Under the pieces are notes generated by a model, which did no database searches, was not told where the DNA came from, and saw nothing but the letters and a program-made list of their open reading frames with translations. Source: a virus. Taken from it: a stretch of 35,057 bases of DNA. The translations under genes and the position numbers were made by a program. Of the stretch, positions 9,001 to 16,082 are shown piece after piece. Numbering within the stretch: the first letter of the stretch is position 1; every line of letters begins with the position of its first letter. The DNA is taken from the IMG/VR virus record IMGVR_UViG_3300027752_001294, positions 1 through 35,057 of that record, one strand, 5' to 3'.

Positions 9001-11359
9001 TGCTGTAGTTTATGGAAAAACTAATTACAGAATTGATTTTGACAATAACCAAATAGCATTTTATGAAGCGCCGGCAGTAGGCGACAATGTTGTAGTAATG
9101 ACTATGGGAATTTCCGGAGAAAATATACTTGACTATGATGAGTTTATAGCAGACGGAACTACACAAGAATTTTTAACTAACATTAAATTTGCTAACACAA
9201 TAAAAGCGTATGTAACTGTAAACGGTGATAGTTTAGCTTATGAGTTAATTGAGTCTGATGATAGTTACGAAGTACCAGGAAATTGTGTATTAAGATTCGT
9301 TCAACCACCAGAAGCTAATAGATTAATACAATATGGATTATTTGACAATGATATACAGTCATTTAGCCAAGTTACAATTGATGAAATTACAGCAGATGGT
9401 TCTTCCACTAGTTATGAGTTATCAAAAGCACCGTTCAGTCAAGATCCATCACAGTTCTATACTATTGTTACAGTTGGTAATGATTCAAATATGAAAGTTC
9501 TCAATGCAGGGTACAGTGAAGTGTTTACTGTTGAAGAAAATGTATTAGAATATAAAATGAAAGTATGGCAAACTCCAGTTGGGTCGTTGTCAGGCACACG
9601 ATTAAAAGTATTCCTAAACGATGTAGAAATTAGATTCTTGCAAGACTGGACTTTTGAAGGTGCTAGTTCCTTTAATCCAAACATTACTCCAGAAGCACAG
9701 CCAGGAAGTACAGTGATACTTAATAGGGGGTTTGCTGCAGTAGGTGATAAACTAAAGGTATATGTCATGGATGATGGCGATTATAGATTTGGCTATTGGA
9801 CAGAAGATGATGAATTTGTTGATACTACTGGCACCGACAGTGCTACATCAATAATACATTTTGATAACACATATGAAGCGGGTGAACTTATAAGAGTTTA
9901 CCAATTTAGTAATCACGATGGTCAAGGAATTGACAGAGAACATTATGACGTAGTCCAACGTACTGAAATGACATACCAGTCAAAAGGCTATTATGACTAT
10001 AGACAACTTAAGAAAGGTTTAATTAAATTAAGAGATCAAGCCGTTGGTGTTGATTATGTATGGGTAGCACTAAATGGTCGTTGGTTAACTCCTACAGCAG
10101 ATTATATACTATTAGATAATAAACAATACATTGAGTTTACTAGTAAAGTAGACGACGGCGACAGCATTGAAATTATTCACTTTAGTAATCCTCCAATATC
10201 AAATAAGTTTGGTTGGAGACAGTTTAAAGATATGCTAAACCGTACACACTATAAGCGTTTAGCAAAAGAAGACCAGTATGTACTAGAGCAACCTCTAAAT
10301 TGGTATGATAGATCAATTACTGTTGTTAACAAAATAGGTAATTTACCTAGTCCAGATCCAAAGAGTAATATTCCAGGTGTTATCTTTATTGACGGCGAGC
10401 GCATTGAATTCTTTAGAAAAGAAGAAAACGTGCTTAAACAACTACGTAGAGGCACATTAGGTACGGGTGTTAAGGATTTACATACCGCAGGTACTAGCTT
10501 TTATAATCAAAGTGCAGACAGTACTATACCTTATAGTGATACTGAAGAAAATGTAGTAGCACTATCGGGTCAATATCAAGATATGTCAATTACATATCCA
10601 AATGATAGTATTGAAATGAGTGTAACAAGTATTGCTTATAACTTTAATAACAACACAGTATTTCCATTAGGTGGACAAGTAGCAACAGTCGACGGAGAAG
10701 GCTTCCGTTTAGGTGTTAAAGTGTTAGTTCAAGATAAAGAATGTGCAACAGACTATGTAAGTGCAACACAACTAACATTTACAACACCGGCTATGGATGT
10801 TGGGTCATATGATTTGGTAATTATTAATCCAATTGAAACAGAACCGGTATATAGACCGTCTTCTACATTAGTTGTACCTAAGTATCTACCTTATGTGCAG
10901 ATACTATTACCTTATGCACCTAAACCAGTAACTTATTGGCCAGATGGATCAGTTAAAGTACAAAACCCGGCAGTGTTGAATGAATGGTACACTACCGATT
11001 TTGATAATGGCGGTATTCCAAGTGAAACATATTGGGAAGCACTAGACATTGAAGTATTTGCTAATGGACGTAGATTGCGTAAAAACCCAATCGAAGTATA
11101 TTCAGTAGATGAAGGACAGTATAGTCCAGATGGTGACATTTATTTAGAAGCAGAATATGCCGTTAACAAAAACGTTGGAGCATATGTGCGCCTAACTACG
11201 CCACCACAACCAAATACTGTGCTAACTATAGTTAGAAAGCAAGGTTTAATCTGGAATGAAATAACAAATGAAACAACAGGCGACTATAAACCACTGGCTC
11301 AGTCTAATACAAAGGTAGCAACGTTCTTACGCGGAAAGAGTATTGATCTACCGCGATAA
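2..11359 (+). CDS. Giant multi-repeat virion structural protein (tail/baseplate region), 5' partial
   Basis: The reading frame is open from base 2 to the TAA at 11357-11359, so more than 3,780 residues are visible and the true start lies left of the window. A GTG at 89 could start a 3,756-residue protein, but it has no properly spaced ribosome site and the in-frame codons before it read as ordinary protein. From residue 1 at that GTG, I see W-x-Y/G modules near 8-48 and 267-312, FG-GAP-like blades near 763-785 and 1500-1740, and a conserved non-repeat region at about 1880-2095. Two 'GxGY..AP' repeats lie at about 2151-2214 and 2512-2573. At least six 'DGtt..F.l' beta-repeats lie at about 2615-3110, and an IPT/TIG-like segment at about 3508-3582. 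There is no signal peptide or membrane span. Long proteins of this kind sit in the baseplate/tail gene block of marine T4-like phages. A structural role is likely; the exact virion position is unknown. Confidence 0.85.
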   Translation, partial: VRGYNKENPVFKWYQPFSSNKDININIGGVSEAFSNWDAGKVYVKGKNIQYLNNYYSVLETHTATSVFETSKFAKLPNLPTVGGADAIFKERFNKFDTQVMSYGSNLDTIQDVVDFLLGYEQWLKAQGFRFEYYDGEEQVLSDWKNSCREFMFWSTQNWTEGALIALSPVADEINFETEYSTVDNIFDNFYGYSLLKADGTKFSEEFTRISRQDPNKFKIRPRKTSDGVYAVQIPIIRKEHIVLLDNTTVFGDVIYQPPTGYRQDRIRSLGYRTVDWDGSLNIPGFIYDQAIVTEWEPWEDYNIGALVKHKQFFYSANNKLTGSEIFEASSWTRLANKPESKLLTNFEYKTNQFADFYDLDTDNFDVEQQKYAQHLIGYQNRDYLANIINDDVSQYKFYQGMIKEKGTLNSLNKLFDVLSGADKESIDFYEEWAIKQSQYGASEGFDEVEFKLDESKIRYNPQPFILTNDFTGEETDLIYRISDFQVYKKPAKYNNKPFPTTDDLPQFTKSPGYAHIEDVSIILSEYIDLVNVDFNRIKNNQYLWVGDRNAQWNIYQHVNSGYTITSIKGNATAVSVGSSDKDQFKITIDTSVTDIKVGDIVGIYDLIETDYTTTDSTYPIANQTTVDVDGFFKILKISVNEIIIETNKVISDVNQCKGILTKFTPVRAESYEQANSIAQAGIEKDSLLWVDSDDSGDWRVIKNNKPFNLLQRIEGEDRVPFNSFSDAIAIDNRNVTMAVSTPLSGSLDINGDPVAGDGKVFVYTRGGNNQNFQFTQIVEPVTPIADLQKGFGKGLGISSDGKYLVIGSPDSSNVKTKFKGLYSTTTDYQNTEIVSYNDQLWEAVIDINGANLSQPFGSFTAMVEVLLDNNITGGEIQFNNLLAGNYPFVNTETNHILVRAGKDQYTATGPGDTVFLDWYATTTANQGQDPANLTRAPFGGELPLVTEAFLESGLVVQKKIDVVLYIDAFSVIPSIGDQIDAQGVFGYVEYVYQEGPSCVVYVSGSVGVWQETEALYLETGEFIGQYVRNAPKELAQVDTTEDLGGYWWFDLPATVTTTSIVEDEGRALAIYNIVPAGKTAITSAGGNIYDYNNTEIFEGANNINSYIRTLTSEGTPGAYGNFDIIESDLFVVRSPKTLTDILAVGDDVSLLVLNLPNLNDQSYVDITPAGINYTETNKSHTLFDLWDGYIEFSLDEPDDFGNYYEPLVGQFVRDTTTGATAQVAFYQRDSRNATIFVKDVQGTNNWSLGSENGEPSTIEMLRIPTNPSPVYNVTRDLGNIKATSLGSTNLGIGKLCVFQLDAEIVTVPVNDTIIGAEYIIYKDTTILGLPTDANIPSSLNLDWKNTYRVPVNADGEALPLNNYGMFSVYIRENVSTFTPQGSFIVPEQIDGLRIGSNIKIAKRNELYKAFIGCAGNGTEANPGRIYFLNNGIDEEGISYNWDLAKDKRYKGAFGNDKDYYLNDIVFNDGNFYTAQTNIANGDSFNILDWQLATDDKIKSIDYIGYIPNDTDHVYNNDSSLKLDATGLTSFGKDFDISDDGEVLVVTAEYTGAANKVIVYRNVNDNYQNYQEFEATQVDDGFGTQISVSQDGTMIAISAPNANTIAGDERGTVYIYTYNSKASVRAFELTQTLVSSNPVRGEMFGGNIDFDGNMLYVSAFAAPSDDETLFDAYQERLYPESIKPGEKYLLDPNSAGTTATTFDNGFTSFKNIIATNGVVYAYDRIEDSLIFGQTLDLNSPNIRFFGKNIKAKNNHLYVALPSYDNVNTDGTSTNKPGLVLDYRRNDSDKIWETYRAPSKPVNLEKIKRAMLYNKDKNIILQHLDYIDPVQGKIAGPADQEIRYKSSFDPATYDVGTSDLDVDTTQSWGSIHVGQVWWDLTTSKFVNTYLDGSTTYKNNNFNKLFEGSSVDVYEWVESKLKPEAWDTLSLQPEGEARGVTGTTKYGPAAYTENRVYDKIAETFTSYYYYWVKNKTSAPSLEGRNLSVATIAKLIEDPSGSGYKFISLFGDNSFALHNCESLIEDQSTILNIQYWTYSNKYDNIHNQYQILAEGLGTSKPNAEIEQKWFDSLVGYDKQVRPVPDPALTVNERYGMLNKPRQSWFVNRVESLKQLVERTNTVLKSNLVTDEKDISKLLDFDSAPTLISRHYDVAVDTEIDLQFVGVSRLIQTELLPIIEDGKIVRVDIANSGRGYKTAPTYTIAGQGTGAEFEVVINTAGQITEVNVLNTGYNYNNNTQIKVRPFTVLVNADSNIRGNWALYQRDYTARTWDRINSQSYDVTKYWYYCDWYATDYSTFTEIDHVIDQSYSLQGLNDQFGDIVKILNVGTQGWLLLEKIDSQDTTDYTVNYKTIGKQNGTIQLSENLYNFDLSRVGFDTQTFDTQFFDSQPITETRIVLETLRDSILVDDLASEYNKLFFASLRYVFTEQGYVDWAFKTSFVKAQHNVGSLSNRVTYKNDSLESYEKYINEVKPYKAKIREYVSDYTTIEKSGSVVSDFDNPPKYNRDTQSIGVSDVRVINGLLAGTLEDYNTYPNKMWLDNASYKVIEISIADTGSGYLSAPQIIIEGNATAKASLGPGGKLSSVTIVNSGSDYIVAPTVTVNGTQADGGTPAKISAKIGDSLVRSMHTTVKFDRVSGTYFITQLNETEQFAGTGSATDFNLKWPMDMRTNTIEVTINDELVLNSQYEYKNYIDTTGTFNKYYGRIVFDQPPANNSLVVINYKKAIDLLDAQDRISLFYNPTSGQIGKDITQLMEGVDYGGVQVKSYEFAGPTGWDTDNWYAGSWDIFDQDFDDESFETDGSTLVFDLSAPLQSGVKYNVYINGKRVDDDAWDGTTSADSLNNKKAFMAPIIGDGVTNTFTFENETGYYNYLTEINPTWQDNPPKEIITVRRSTSDGSLAPGQDSFDTALQGGDLAYTTALGIKAEEINVDGDGFVTPTTSKGPEETIPGQVLDTLDITVYERPVSGSSLMQSHIFKGDGTTTVFNLREKPISYESVIVKVNYAVVYGKTNYRIDFDNNQIAFYEAPAVGDNVVVMTMGISGENILDYDEFIADGTTQEFLTNIKFANTIKAYVTVNGDSLAYELIESDDSYEVPGNCVLRFVQPPEANRLIQYGLFDNDIQSFSQVTIDEITADGSSTSYELSKAPFSQDPSQFYTIVTVGNDSNMKVLNAGYSEVFTVEENVLEYKMKVWQTPVGSLSGTRLKVFLNDVEIRFLQDWTFEGASSFNPNITPEAQPGSTVILNRGFAAVGDKLKVYVMDDGDYRFGYWTEDDEFVDTTGTDSATSIIHFDNTYEAGELIRVYQFSNHDGQGIDREHYDVVQRTEMTYQSKGYYDYRQLKKGLIKLRDQAVGVDYVWVALNGRWLTPTADYILLDNKQYIEFTSKVDDGDSIEIIHFSNPPISNKFGWRQFKDMLNRTHYKRLAKEDQYVLEQPLNWYDRSITVVNKIGNLPSPDPKSNIPGVIFIDGERIEFFRKEENVLKQLRRGTLGTGVKDLHTAGTSFYNQSADSTIPYSDTEENVVALSGQYQDMSITYPNDSIEMSVTSIAYNFNNNTVFPLGGQVATVDGEGFRLGVKVLVQDKECATDYVSATQLTFTTPAMDVGSYDLVIINPIETEPVYRPSSTLVVPKYLPYVQILLPYAPKPVTYWPDGSVKVQNPAVLNEWYTTDFDNGGIPSETYWEALDIEVFANGRRLRKNPIEVYSVDEGQYSPDGDIYLEAEYAVNKNVGAYVRLTTPPQPNTVLTIVRKQGLIWNEITNETTGDYKPLAQSNTKVATFLRGKSIDLPR
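4590..5300 (+). repeat. FG-GAP/beta-propeller-like repeat block inside the giant protein
   Basis: Four blades recur in the translation. They begin FGKDFDISDDGEVLVV, FGTQISVSQDGTMIAIS, FGGNIDFDGNMLYVS and FGKNIKAKNNHLYVA. Each has an FG pair, then a short strand with a D-G turn, then a hydrophobic strand ending in S/A-x-P or similar. A fifth, isolated blade (FGKGLGISSDGKYLVIGSP) lies near nt 2377-2435. The pattern fits integrin-alpha-like FG-GAP propeller blades, which commonly mediate adhesion. The copies are divergent at DNA level, so they are ancient repeats rather than a recent amplification. Confidence 0.6.
6540..7804 (+). repeat. Two copies of a 'GxGY..AP' beta-repeat in the giant protein
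   Basis: The segments at about 6540-6727 and 7623-7804 both encode the order: I-x-I-A-(N/D)-(S/T)-G-x-G-Y-x-(T/S)-A-P, then a small-residue strand, then G-x-(I/L)-(T/S)-x-V-x-(V/I)-x-(N)-(T/S)-G. The second half of each copy repeats the first, so each copy is itself a duplicated half-module. A separate conserved segment of about 900 bases lies between the copies. The module is common in marine phage virion proteins by recollection, and its function is unknown. Confidence 0.6.
7930..9440 (+). repeat. Array of 'DGTT-x-F' beta-sandwich repeats in the giant protein
   Basis: At least six repeat heads occur: GTGSATDFNL, TDGSTLVFDL, GDGVTNTFTF, GDGTTTVFNL, ADGTTQEFLT and ADGSSTSYEL. Several are followed by V-x-V-N-x-x-x-L, a Y-x-(I/V)-D strand, and a final F-x-x-P-P or Y-E-A-P turn before a V-x-(V/I) strand. 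This is a phage fibre/baseplate beta-domain pattern. Spacing is irregular, roughly 150-430 bases, so some copies carry inserts. Confidence 0.6.
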
Positions 11360-11362
11360 ATA
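11355..11362 (+). promoter_or_regulatory. Candidate T4-type late promoter (GATAAATA)
   Basis: The octamer GATAAATA, followed by C, overlaps the stop codon of the giant gene and lies 18 bases before the next ATG. It differs from the T4 late-promoter consensus TATAAATA only in its first base. The same nonamer, GATAAATAC, recurs at 16050. A start about six bases downstream would leave a short leader containing the AGGAA ribosome site at 11370-11374. Confidence 0.55.
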
Positions 11363-11380
11363 CATTGACAGGAAATAAAA

Positions 11381-11995
11381 ATGACAGATAAATTTTTAGA
11401 TAAACAGGGTATATTCTTAGAAGGACATGTAAAAATACATGATCCATCAACTGGAGAAGTACTCCTTAATAAACGTAATGCAATACATTATGAAAATATG
11501 AGTATTGCTCTTGCAGAAAGTTTAAGTAATGCAGGCCAGGGATGGGTGCATGAAATGAGCTTCGGCAACGGCGGTACAAGTTTGGATCCAACAGGCATCA
11601 TTACGTACCTAACGCCTAATAGCACAGGTACAAATGCAAGTTTGTATAACCAAACATTTGCAAAGGTAGTTGATGACAGAAGTGTTAACAACGTTGACCC
11701 TGCTAGAAACAAGATAGACATACGACACGTAAGCGGAACAAATTATACTGATATATTAGTTACTTGCTTACTAGACTACGGTGAGCCAGATGGCCAGGAT
11801 GCTTTTGATACAGCAAGTAATACTGAAAGTTTATATGTTTTTGACGAATTAGGATTGAGAGGGTATGATCCAGATGGCACAGGCCGTTTGTTAACACACG
11901 TTATTTTCCATCCAATACAAAAATCGTTAAACAGGCTTGTACAAATTGACTATACAGTAAGAGTACAAAGTTTAACAGGATTTAACGAGGGATAA
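11381..11995 (+). CDS. Conserved virion structural protein (204 aa)
   Basis: It starts at an ATG with AGGAA six bases upstream. The N-terminus has a G-H-V-K-I-x-D-P-x-T-G-E-V segment (residues about 15-27) followed by K-R-N-A-I-H-Y-E-N-M (about 31-40), then F-G-N-G-G near residue 61. I recognise this pattern as a small conserved protein of the tail/baseplate block in marine T4-like phages, but its position in the virion is not known to me. It has no transmembrane segment or signal peptide. It lies 21 bases after the giant gene, behind a candidate late promoter, and 3 bases before the first fibre gene, which suggests co-expression with the fibres. Structural assignment rests on context and pattern memory. 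Confidence 0.7.
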   Translation: MTDKFLDKQGIFLEGHVKIHDPSTGEVLLNKRNAIHYENMSIALAESLSNAGQGWVHEMSFGNGGTSLDPTGIITYLTPNSTGTNASLYNQTFAKVVDDRSVNNVDPARNKIDIRHVSGTNYTDILVTCLLDYGEPDGQDAFDTASNTESLYVFDELGLRGYDPDGTGRLLTHVIFHPIQKSLNRLVQIDYTVRVQSLTGFNEG

Positions 11996-11998
11996 TAA

Positions 11999-14110
11999 AT
12001 GTCATATACAATTAATTATACAGATGTTGCAAATAAAGGTACTATTACAGTTGAAGACAGCACTATTAATAGAGAAACCACACTTGGATTTCCAGGGCGT
12101 AATTCTACAGCATATGGTGCAACAATTGCAGAAAACTTTCTACACTTATTAGAAAGTTTTGCATCTAATAATCCGCCAAGTAGTCCAGTCGAAGGGCAAC
12201 TTTGGTATGATAATACATTAACTGAAGAAAAGTTAATGGTGTATAATGACACAAACTGGGTACCGGCAAGTGGTATTTCTAAATCAATTAATACTCCAGC
12301 TATTGCACAACTTGGTGATTTATGGGTAGACACAGATAACCAGCAACTATACTTATTTACAGGTGGTGGTTGGGTACTAGTAGGACCTAGTTTCTCAGAT
12401 GGACTAGCAACTGGTGCAAAAGCAGATCAAATTATTGGTCAAGATAACTTATTATATAATATTTTAAGAATTGAAGTATCAGGACAAACTATTGGTATCC
12501 TTAGTGGGTCTGAAGTTCCGTTTATTCCTAAATCTACTATTGCAGGATTTGCAACAATTAATCCAGGATTTAACTTAATTAATAAAGATACCGATAATGA
12601 CGGATTGAGTAATTATAAGTTCTTTGGTACAGCTGAAAAAGCAGAAAATTTAATTGTAAATAATGAAATTGTTGCCGCAGGAAATTTCTTAAGAGGCAAT
12701 ACTACTAGTACAACAACATTTCCGTTAAACATTCAGAATAACCAGGGTATTAACTTTGGCGTAAATGCAGAACTTACAGTTGGAGTTGAAGGTAATGCTG
12801 GTGTAATTCAACATAATATTGGCGGATCAAATATTGATATGCGTGTTAGAAACAACGATGTTGCTAAAACAGTTATACGTGTTGATTCGAACTTGCGTGT
12901 TGGTATTAATACAGAAGCACCAGAACAAGCACTTGACGTTGTAGGCAACATTCAATCAAGCGGCGGCATTGCTATTAATGATACAACTCAAAGTACGACT
13001 ATTAATAATGGCGCATTGCAAGTACGTGGTGGCGCAGGCATTAGACAAGGTCTAAATGTAGGCGGCGAAACAAAACTTTCTAATTTACTTACTACAAACA
13101 GTATAGTTCCAGATGATAATAATATTAGAGATTTAGGTTCTTCGACAAGGTATTATAGAAATACTTATTCAAGTAACTTTATTGGAACGTTAGACGGAAC
13201 AGTTAACGGTAAGGTTAACGGTCCATCAACATCATCAGCTAACTTAATTAACAAAACTACATTTATTATGCTTGGCGATGTAGCAACACTTGTTCCTGTT
13301 GAATTTGATGGAGCATATCAAGACCCACAATTTGATAACGGATCAACTACAGATGAAAATGGTGTAGTAACAGTTATAGCACCAGGCGAAGTGCCACTAA
13401 CAAAAACGTTTAGAACAGAAATTTCAAATCAATTTATATCAAAGAAACCGCGTGAATCAGATGTTGCATCAGATGACTTATTATTGTTTAATGATGTAGA
13501 CGGTTCTACACCAGGTCTTAAGAGTGTTACTAAAGAAAACTTACTAAAAACTATTCCAAGAACACCTGCTGGTGTACTAATGCCATATGGTGGAGATGTT
13601 GCTCCAGACGGCGGCAACTGGATTTTATGTGATGGTAGAGAACTTGATAAGACAGATTATCAAGCATTGTTCCAAGTACTTGGTTATAAATTTAAACCAG
13701 AGTCACAAGTTGGAAATAATAACTTTGCTGTACCAGACATGCGTGGTAGAATGCCAATGGGTGCTGATAATATGGGCGGACAAAGTGCTAATATTGTAAC
13801 AGCAACATCTGCAGATATTGTAGGTGCATTAGATGGTAGTGAAACAAAACTAATTGATAAAACTAACTTGCCTGAACACCAGCATGATATGAAGGACCAA
13901 GATAATAACCAATTTTATGCCACACAAGATAGACAAGATCCATCAACAGATACTAATGTTACAGGTATAGACGGCCCAACGGCTACTAATAGTGGCCAGA
14001 AATTATCAAATAGTGGTAACGTTATTAGTGATAACCCTGTAGGACAGGATTTTAATATTATGCCACCGACAGTAACAATGAATTACATTATATATTCTGG
14101 AAGAGGGTAA
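11999..14110 (+). CDS. Tail fibre-like protein with C-terminal phage tail-collar domain
   Basis: 703 residues. The start ATG follows GAGGGATAAT. The N-terminal module (about 1-135) contains GRNSTAYG, a helix with ENFLHLLE, GQLWYD at 66-71, GDLWVD near 106, and ends in WVLVGP; the next two genes share it. The middle (about 300-400) has VGINT-x-AP-x-x-x-LDV-x-G fibre repeats. A tail-collar domain (phage collar family, T4 gp12 type) occupies about 522-590, with PYGGD, GW-like GNWILCDG, and FAVPDMRGRMPMG. The C-terminus reads PPTVTMNYIIYSGRG, as expected after a collar domain. Role: a short-tail-fibre or fibre-like adhesin at the baseplate. Which T4 fibre it replaces is not clear. Confidence 0.88.
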   Translation: MSYTINYTDVANKGTITVEDSTINRETTLGFPGRNSTAYGATIAENFLHLLESFASNNPPSSPVEGQLWYDNTLTEEKLMVYNDTNWVPASGISKSINTPAIAQLGDLWVDTDNQQLYLFTGGGWVLVGPSFSDGLATGAKADQIIGQDNLLYNILRIEVSGQTIGILSGSEVPFIPKSTIAGFATINPGFNLINKDTDNDGLSNYKFFGTAEKAENLIVNNEIVAAGNFLRGNTTSTTTFPLNIQNNQGINFGVNAELTVGVEGNAGVIQHNIGGSNIDMRVRNNDVAKTVIRVDSNLRVGINTEAPEQALDVVGNIQSSGGIAINDTTQSTTINNGALQVRGGAGIRQGLNVGGETKLSNLLTTNSIVPDDNNIRDLGSSTRYYRNTYSSNFIGTLDGTVNGKVNGPSTSSANLINKTTFIMLGDVATLVPVEFDGAYQDPQFDNGSTTDENGVVTVIAPGEVPLTKTFRTEISNQFISKKPRESDVASDDLLLFNDVDGSTPGLKSVTKENLLKTIPRTPAGVLMPYGGDVAPDGGNWILCDGRELDKTDYQALFQVLGYKFKPESQVGNNNFAVPDMRGRMPMGADNMGGQSANIVTATSADIVGALDGSETKLIDKTNLPEHQHDMKDQDNNQFYATQDRQDPSTDTNVTGIDGPTATNSGQKLSNSGNVISDNPVGQDFNIMPPTVTMNYIIYSGRG

Positions 14111-14113
14111 CAG

Positions 14114-16042
14114 ATGAGTTATAAATTAAATAAAACTAACGGCGAATTATTAGTAGACCTTGTAGATGGTCAACTAGATATTACATCAACAGATATTTCG
14201 TTAGTTGGTAGAAATTACAGAGGCTACGGTGAAGCGTTTAATGAGAACTTAATTAAGTTATTAGAAAATTTTGCTAAAACTAGCGCCCCAGGAACACCGC
14301 TAATAGGACAACTTTGGTATGATACCGCTGAACAAAGATTAAAAGTTTATACAGGTGATACTTTTCGATCAGCAGCAGGAGCTGTTGTTAGTCAAACACA
14401 GCCTAATTTAGTAGCAGGTGACCTTTGGATTGATAGTTTAAATAATAAACTATATTTCTTTGATGGCACTGATACAGTTTTAGTAGGACCACAGTATACA
14501 GCTAGTCAAGGTAAAACAGGAACTGAAGCATTTACAATATTAGACGAAAATGGTCAAGACCAAACAGTTCTTCAACTATATATAAATGGTTCATTAACAG
14601 GAATTTATTCTAAATCAGAATTTAGACCAAGGGTTAATATTGTAGGGTTTCCAGTAGACGCAGACGACAACAGAGTTCCAAAGCGTCAAATAATACGAAT
14701 TGGATTTAATCCTGCAAGTACTAGTTTTTGGTTCCGCGGAACAGCACAAAGTTCAAGAGGACTAGTTAGTGACGCTGGCGAAGAATTTCAAGAAACTAAC
14801 TTTATGAAAACTGACAGAAACACTAGTACAACTGGTTCGTTAGCGGTTAAAAACGCTGGAGGGTTAACGGTTGGAGTTAGTGATACTGTATATGCAGCAT
14901 TAAAAATTGATAATAATTACATTACTACATTAGAAACACAAAGAATTGGTAGAGATTTTACTATTAGAACTCGTAGAGGTAACTTATTTGATAATGCATT
15001 TTATGCAGATTCAGATCTAAAGCGTGTTGGAATTTACACAACAACTCCTCAAGTAGATTTTGATGTAGTAGGCGACGGTAGATTTTCCGGAGACTTAGAA
15101 GTTCAAGGAAATTTAACAATACAAGGCGATACAACTTATCTTAATGTGTCGTCACTAAGGGTTGAAGATAAAAATATTGAACTAGGATTAATGAATGATA
15201 GTGCAATTGGCGACGATGCAGTTGTTGATGGTGCTGGAGTAATTATACGTTCAACAGACGGCAATAAGTCGTTAACATGGGAAAATGAAACAGGTAGCTG
15301 GACATTAAGTGAAGACTTAGATCTAGCAACTGGTAAAACATTCAATATTAATAACGTAACTAAACTATCAACAGATAGATTACATGATTCGGTATTGTAT
15401 GCTACAGGACTTATACAAGTTGGTAGTTTATCAACTCTAACAGTAGTAGGTAATGTTACAATTAATGATAATCTAATTTCAAGTAATGCACTTGCAATTA
15501 GTAGTAACGGTACAATAACTATCAACAATCAACTCATCACTGGCGCAGATACGCCAACTAGTGCTAGAGTTGCTAATAACCTAGGAGGCACAGAAGATTT
15601 AGACTCTAGTGTTGCTACTAAAGGTTATGTTGATCAAGAAATTAGTGCAGAACCGGTAACAATAGCATTAGATGCTACTGGAATGGTAAATCCATCGTCA
15701 GTATTTTCTGATAACATCGGACCGCACGAAGATATTAAAGATGCTATAGAATATCTATACCCGGCAGCACAAAAACAAGCCGGTAGCTATGCAAGGGTGT
15801 ATGCAACATCATATATTGATGCACCAGTAACAGGTATTGATGTAAATTCTGCAATAACAAAAACTACAGTTAATGTGTATGTTGATCCTGACGATAGTTC
15901 AACACCAGAATTTGACAGTGTACTAAAAGATATTACAATTAGTTCAGTATCTGGTTCTGCTAACTTATCACCGTCAAGGGCTAAGGTAGAGTTTCAAGTA
16001 GTAGGAGGAGTATGGCAATGGCAACGAACCATACCAGTTTAA
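14114..16042 (+). CDS. Tail fibre-like structural protein (642 aa), paralogue of the flanking fibre genes
   Basis: It starts 3 bases after the previous gene, behind AGAGGG (14102-14107). The N-terminal 130 residues match the flanking proteins module for module: SLVGRNYRGYGE, ENLIKLLENFA, GQLWYD, GDLWID and VLVGP. Residues about 305-415 contain VGIYTTTPQVDFDVVG and then DKNIELG and a TDGNKSLTW segment, a fibre-shaft pattern I associate with marine T4-like phage tail fibres. The last 100 residues are Ser/Thr/Val-rich and unfamiliar. It lacks the collar domain of its neighbour. A fibre or fibre-adaptor role is likely, with the N-terminal module as the shared attachment part (inference). Confidence 0.8.
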   Translation: MSYKLNKTNGELLVDLVDGQLDITSTDISLVGRNYRGYGEAFNENLIKLLENFAKTSAPGTPLIGQLWYDTAEQRLKVYTGDTFRSAAGAVVSQTQPNLVAGDLWIDSLNNKLYFFDGTDTVLVGPQYTASQGKTGTEAFTILDENGQDQTVLQLYINGSLTGIYSKSEFRPRVNIVGFPVDADDNRVPKRQIIRIGFNPASTSFWFRGTAQSSRGLVSDAGEEFQETNFMKTDRNTSTTGSLAVKNAGGLTVGVSDTVYAALKIDNNYITTLETQRIGRDFTIRTRRGNLFDNAFYADSDLKRVGIYTTTPQVDFDVVGDGRFSGDLEVQGNLTIQGDTTYLNVSSLRVEDKNIELGLMNDSAIGDDAVVDGAGVIIRSTDGNKSLTWENETGSWTLSEDLDLATGKTFNINNVTKLSTDRLHDSVLYATGLIQVGSLSTLTVVGNVTINDNLISSNALAISSNGTITINNQLITGADTPTSARVANNLGGTEDLDSSVATKGYVDQEISAEPVTIALDATGMVNPSSVFSDNIGPHEDIKDAIEYLYPAAQKQAGSYARVYATSYIDAPVTGIDVNSAITKTTVNVYVDPDDSSTPEFDSVLKDITISSVSGSANLSPSRAKVEFQVVGGVWQWQRTIPV

Positions 16043-16049
16043 CAAATCA

Positions 16050-16057
16050 GATAAATA
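16050..16057 (+). promoter_or_regulatory. Candidate T4-type late promoter (GATAAATA)
   Basis: This is the same GATAAATAC as at 11355. It sits in the 40-base gap between fibre genes, 25 bases before the ATG at 16083, with an AGGGG ribosome site between them. It is one of only a few real intergenic gaps in the structural block. Confidence 0.55.
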
Positions 16058-16082
16058 CTAAGTCGCAATAGGGGTTTAATAA

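Noticed and set aside
11365-11370. TTGACA upstream of the 204-residue gene as a sigma70 -35 box
   Set aside because: No acceptable -10 box lies 16-18 bases downstream, and the region is better explained by the late octamer and the ribosome site.
15136-15528. 130-codon open frame on the minus strand
   Set aside because: It lies wholly inside a clear fibre gene, has no ribosome site or recognisable domain, and is composed of reverse-complement codons of that gene. The same holds for the other minus-strand frames.
16043-16082. Possible small RNA or attachment site in the 40-base gap
   Set aside because: No stem, tRNA-like feature or repeat beyond the late-promoter octamer and ribosome site.
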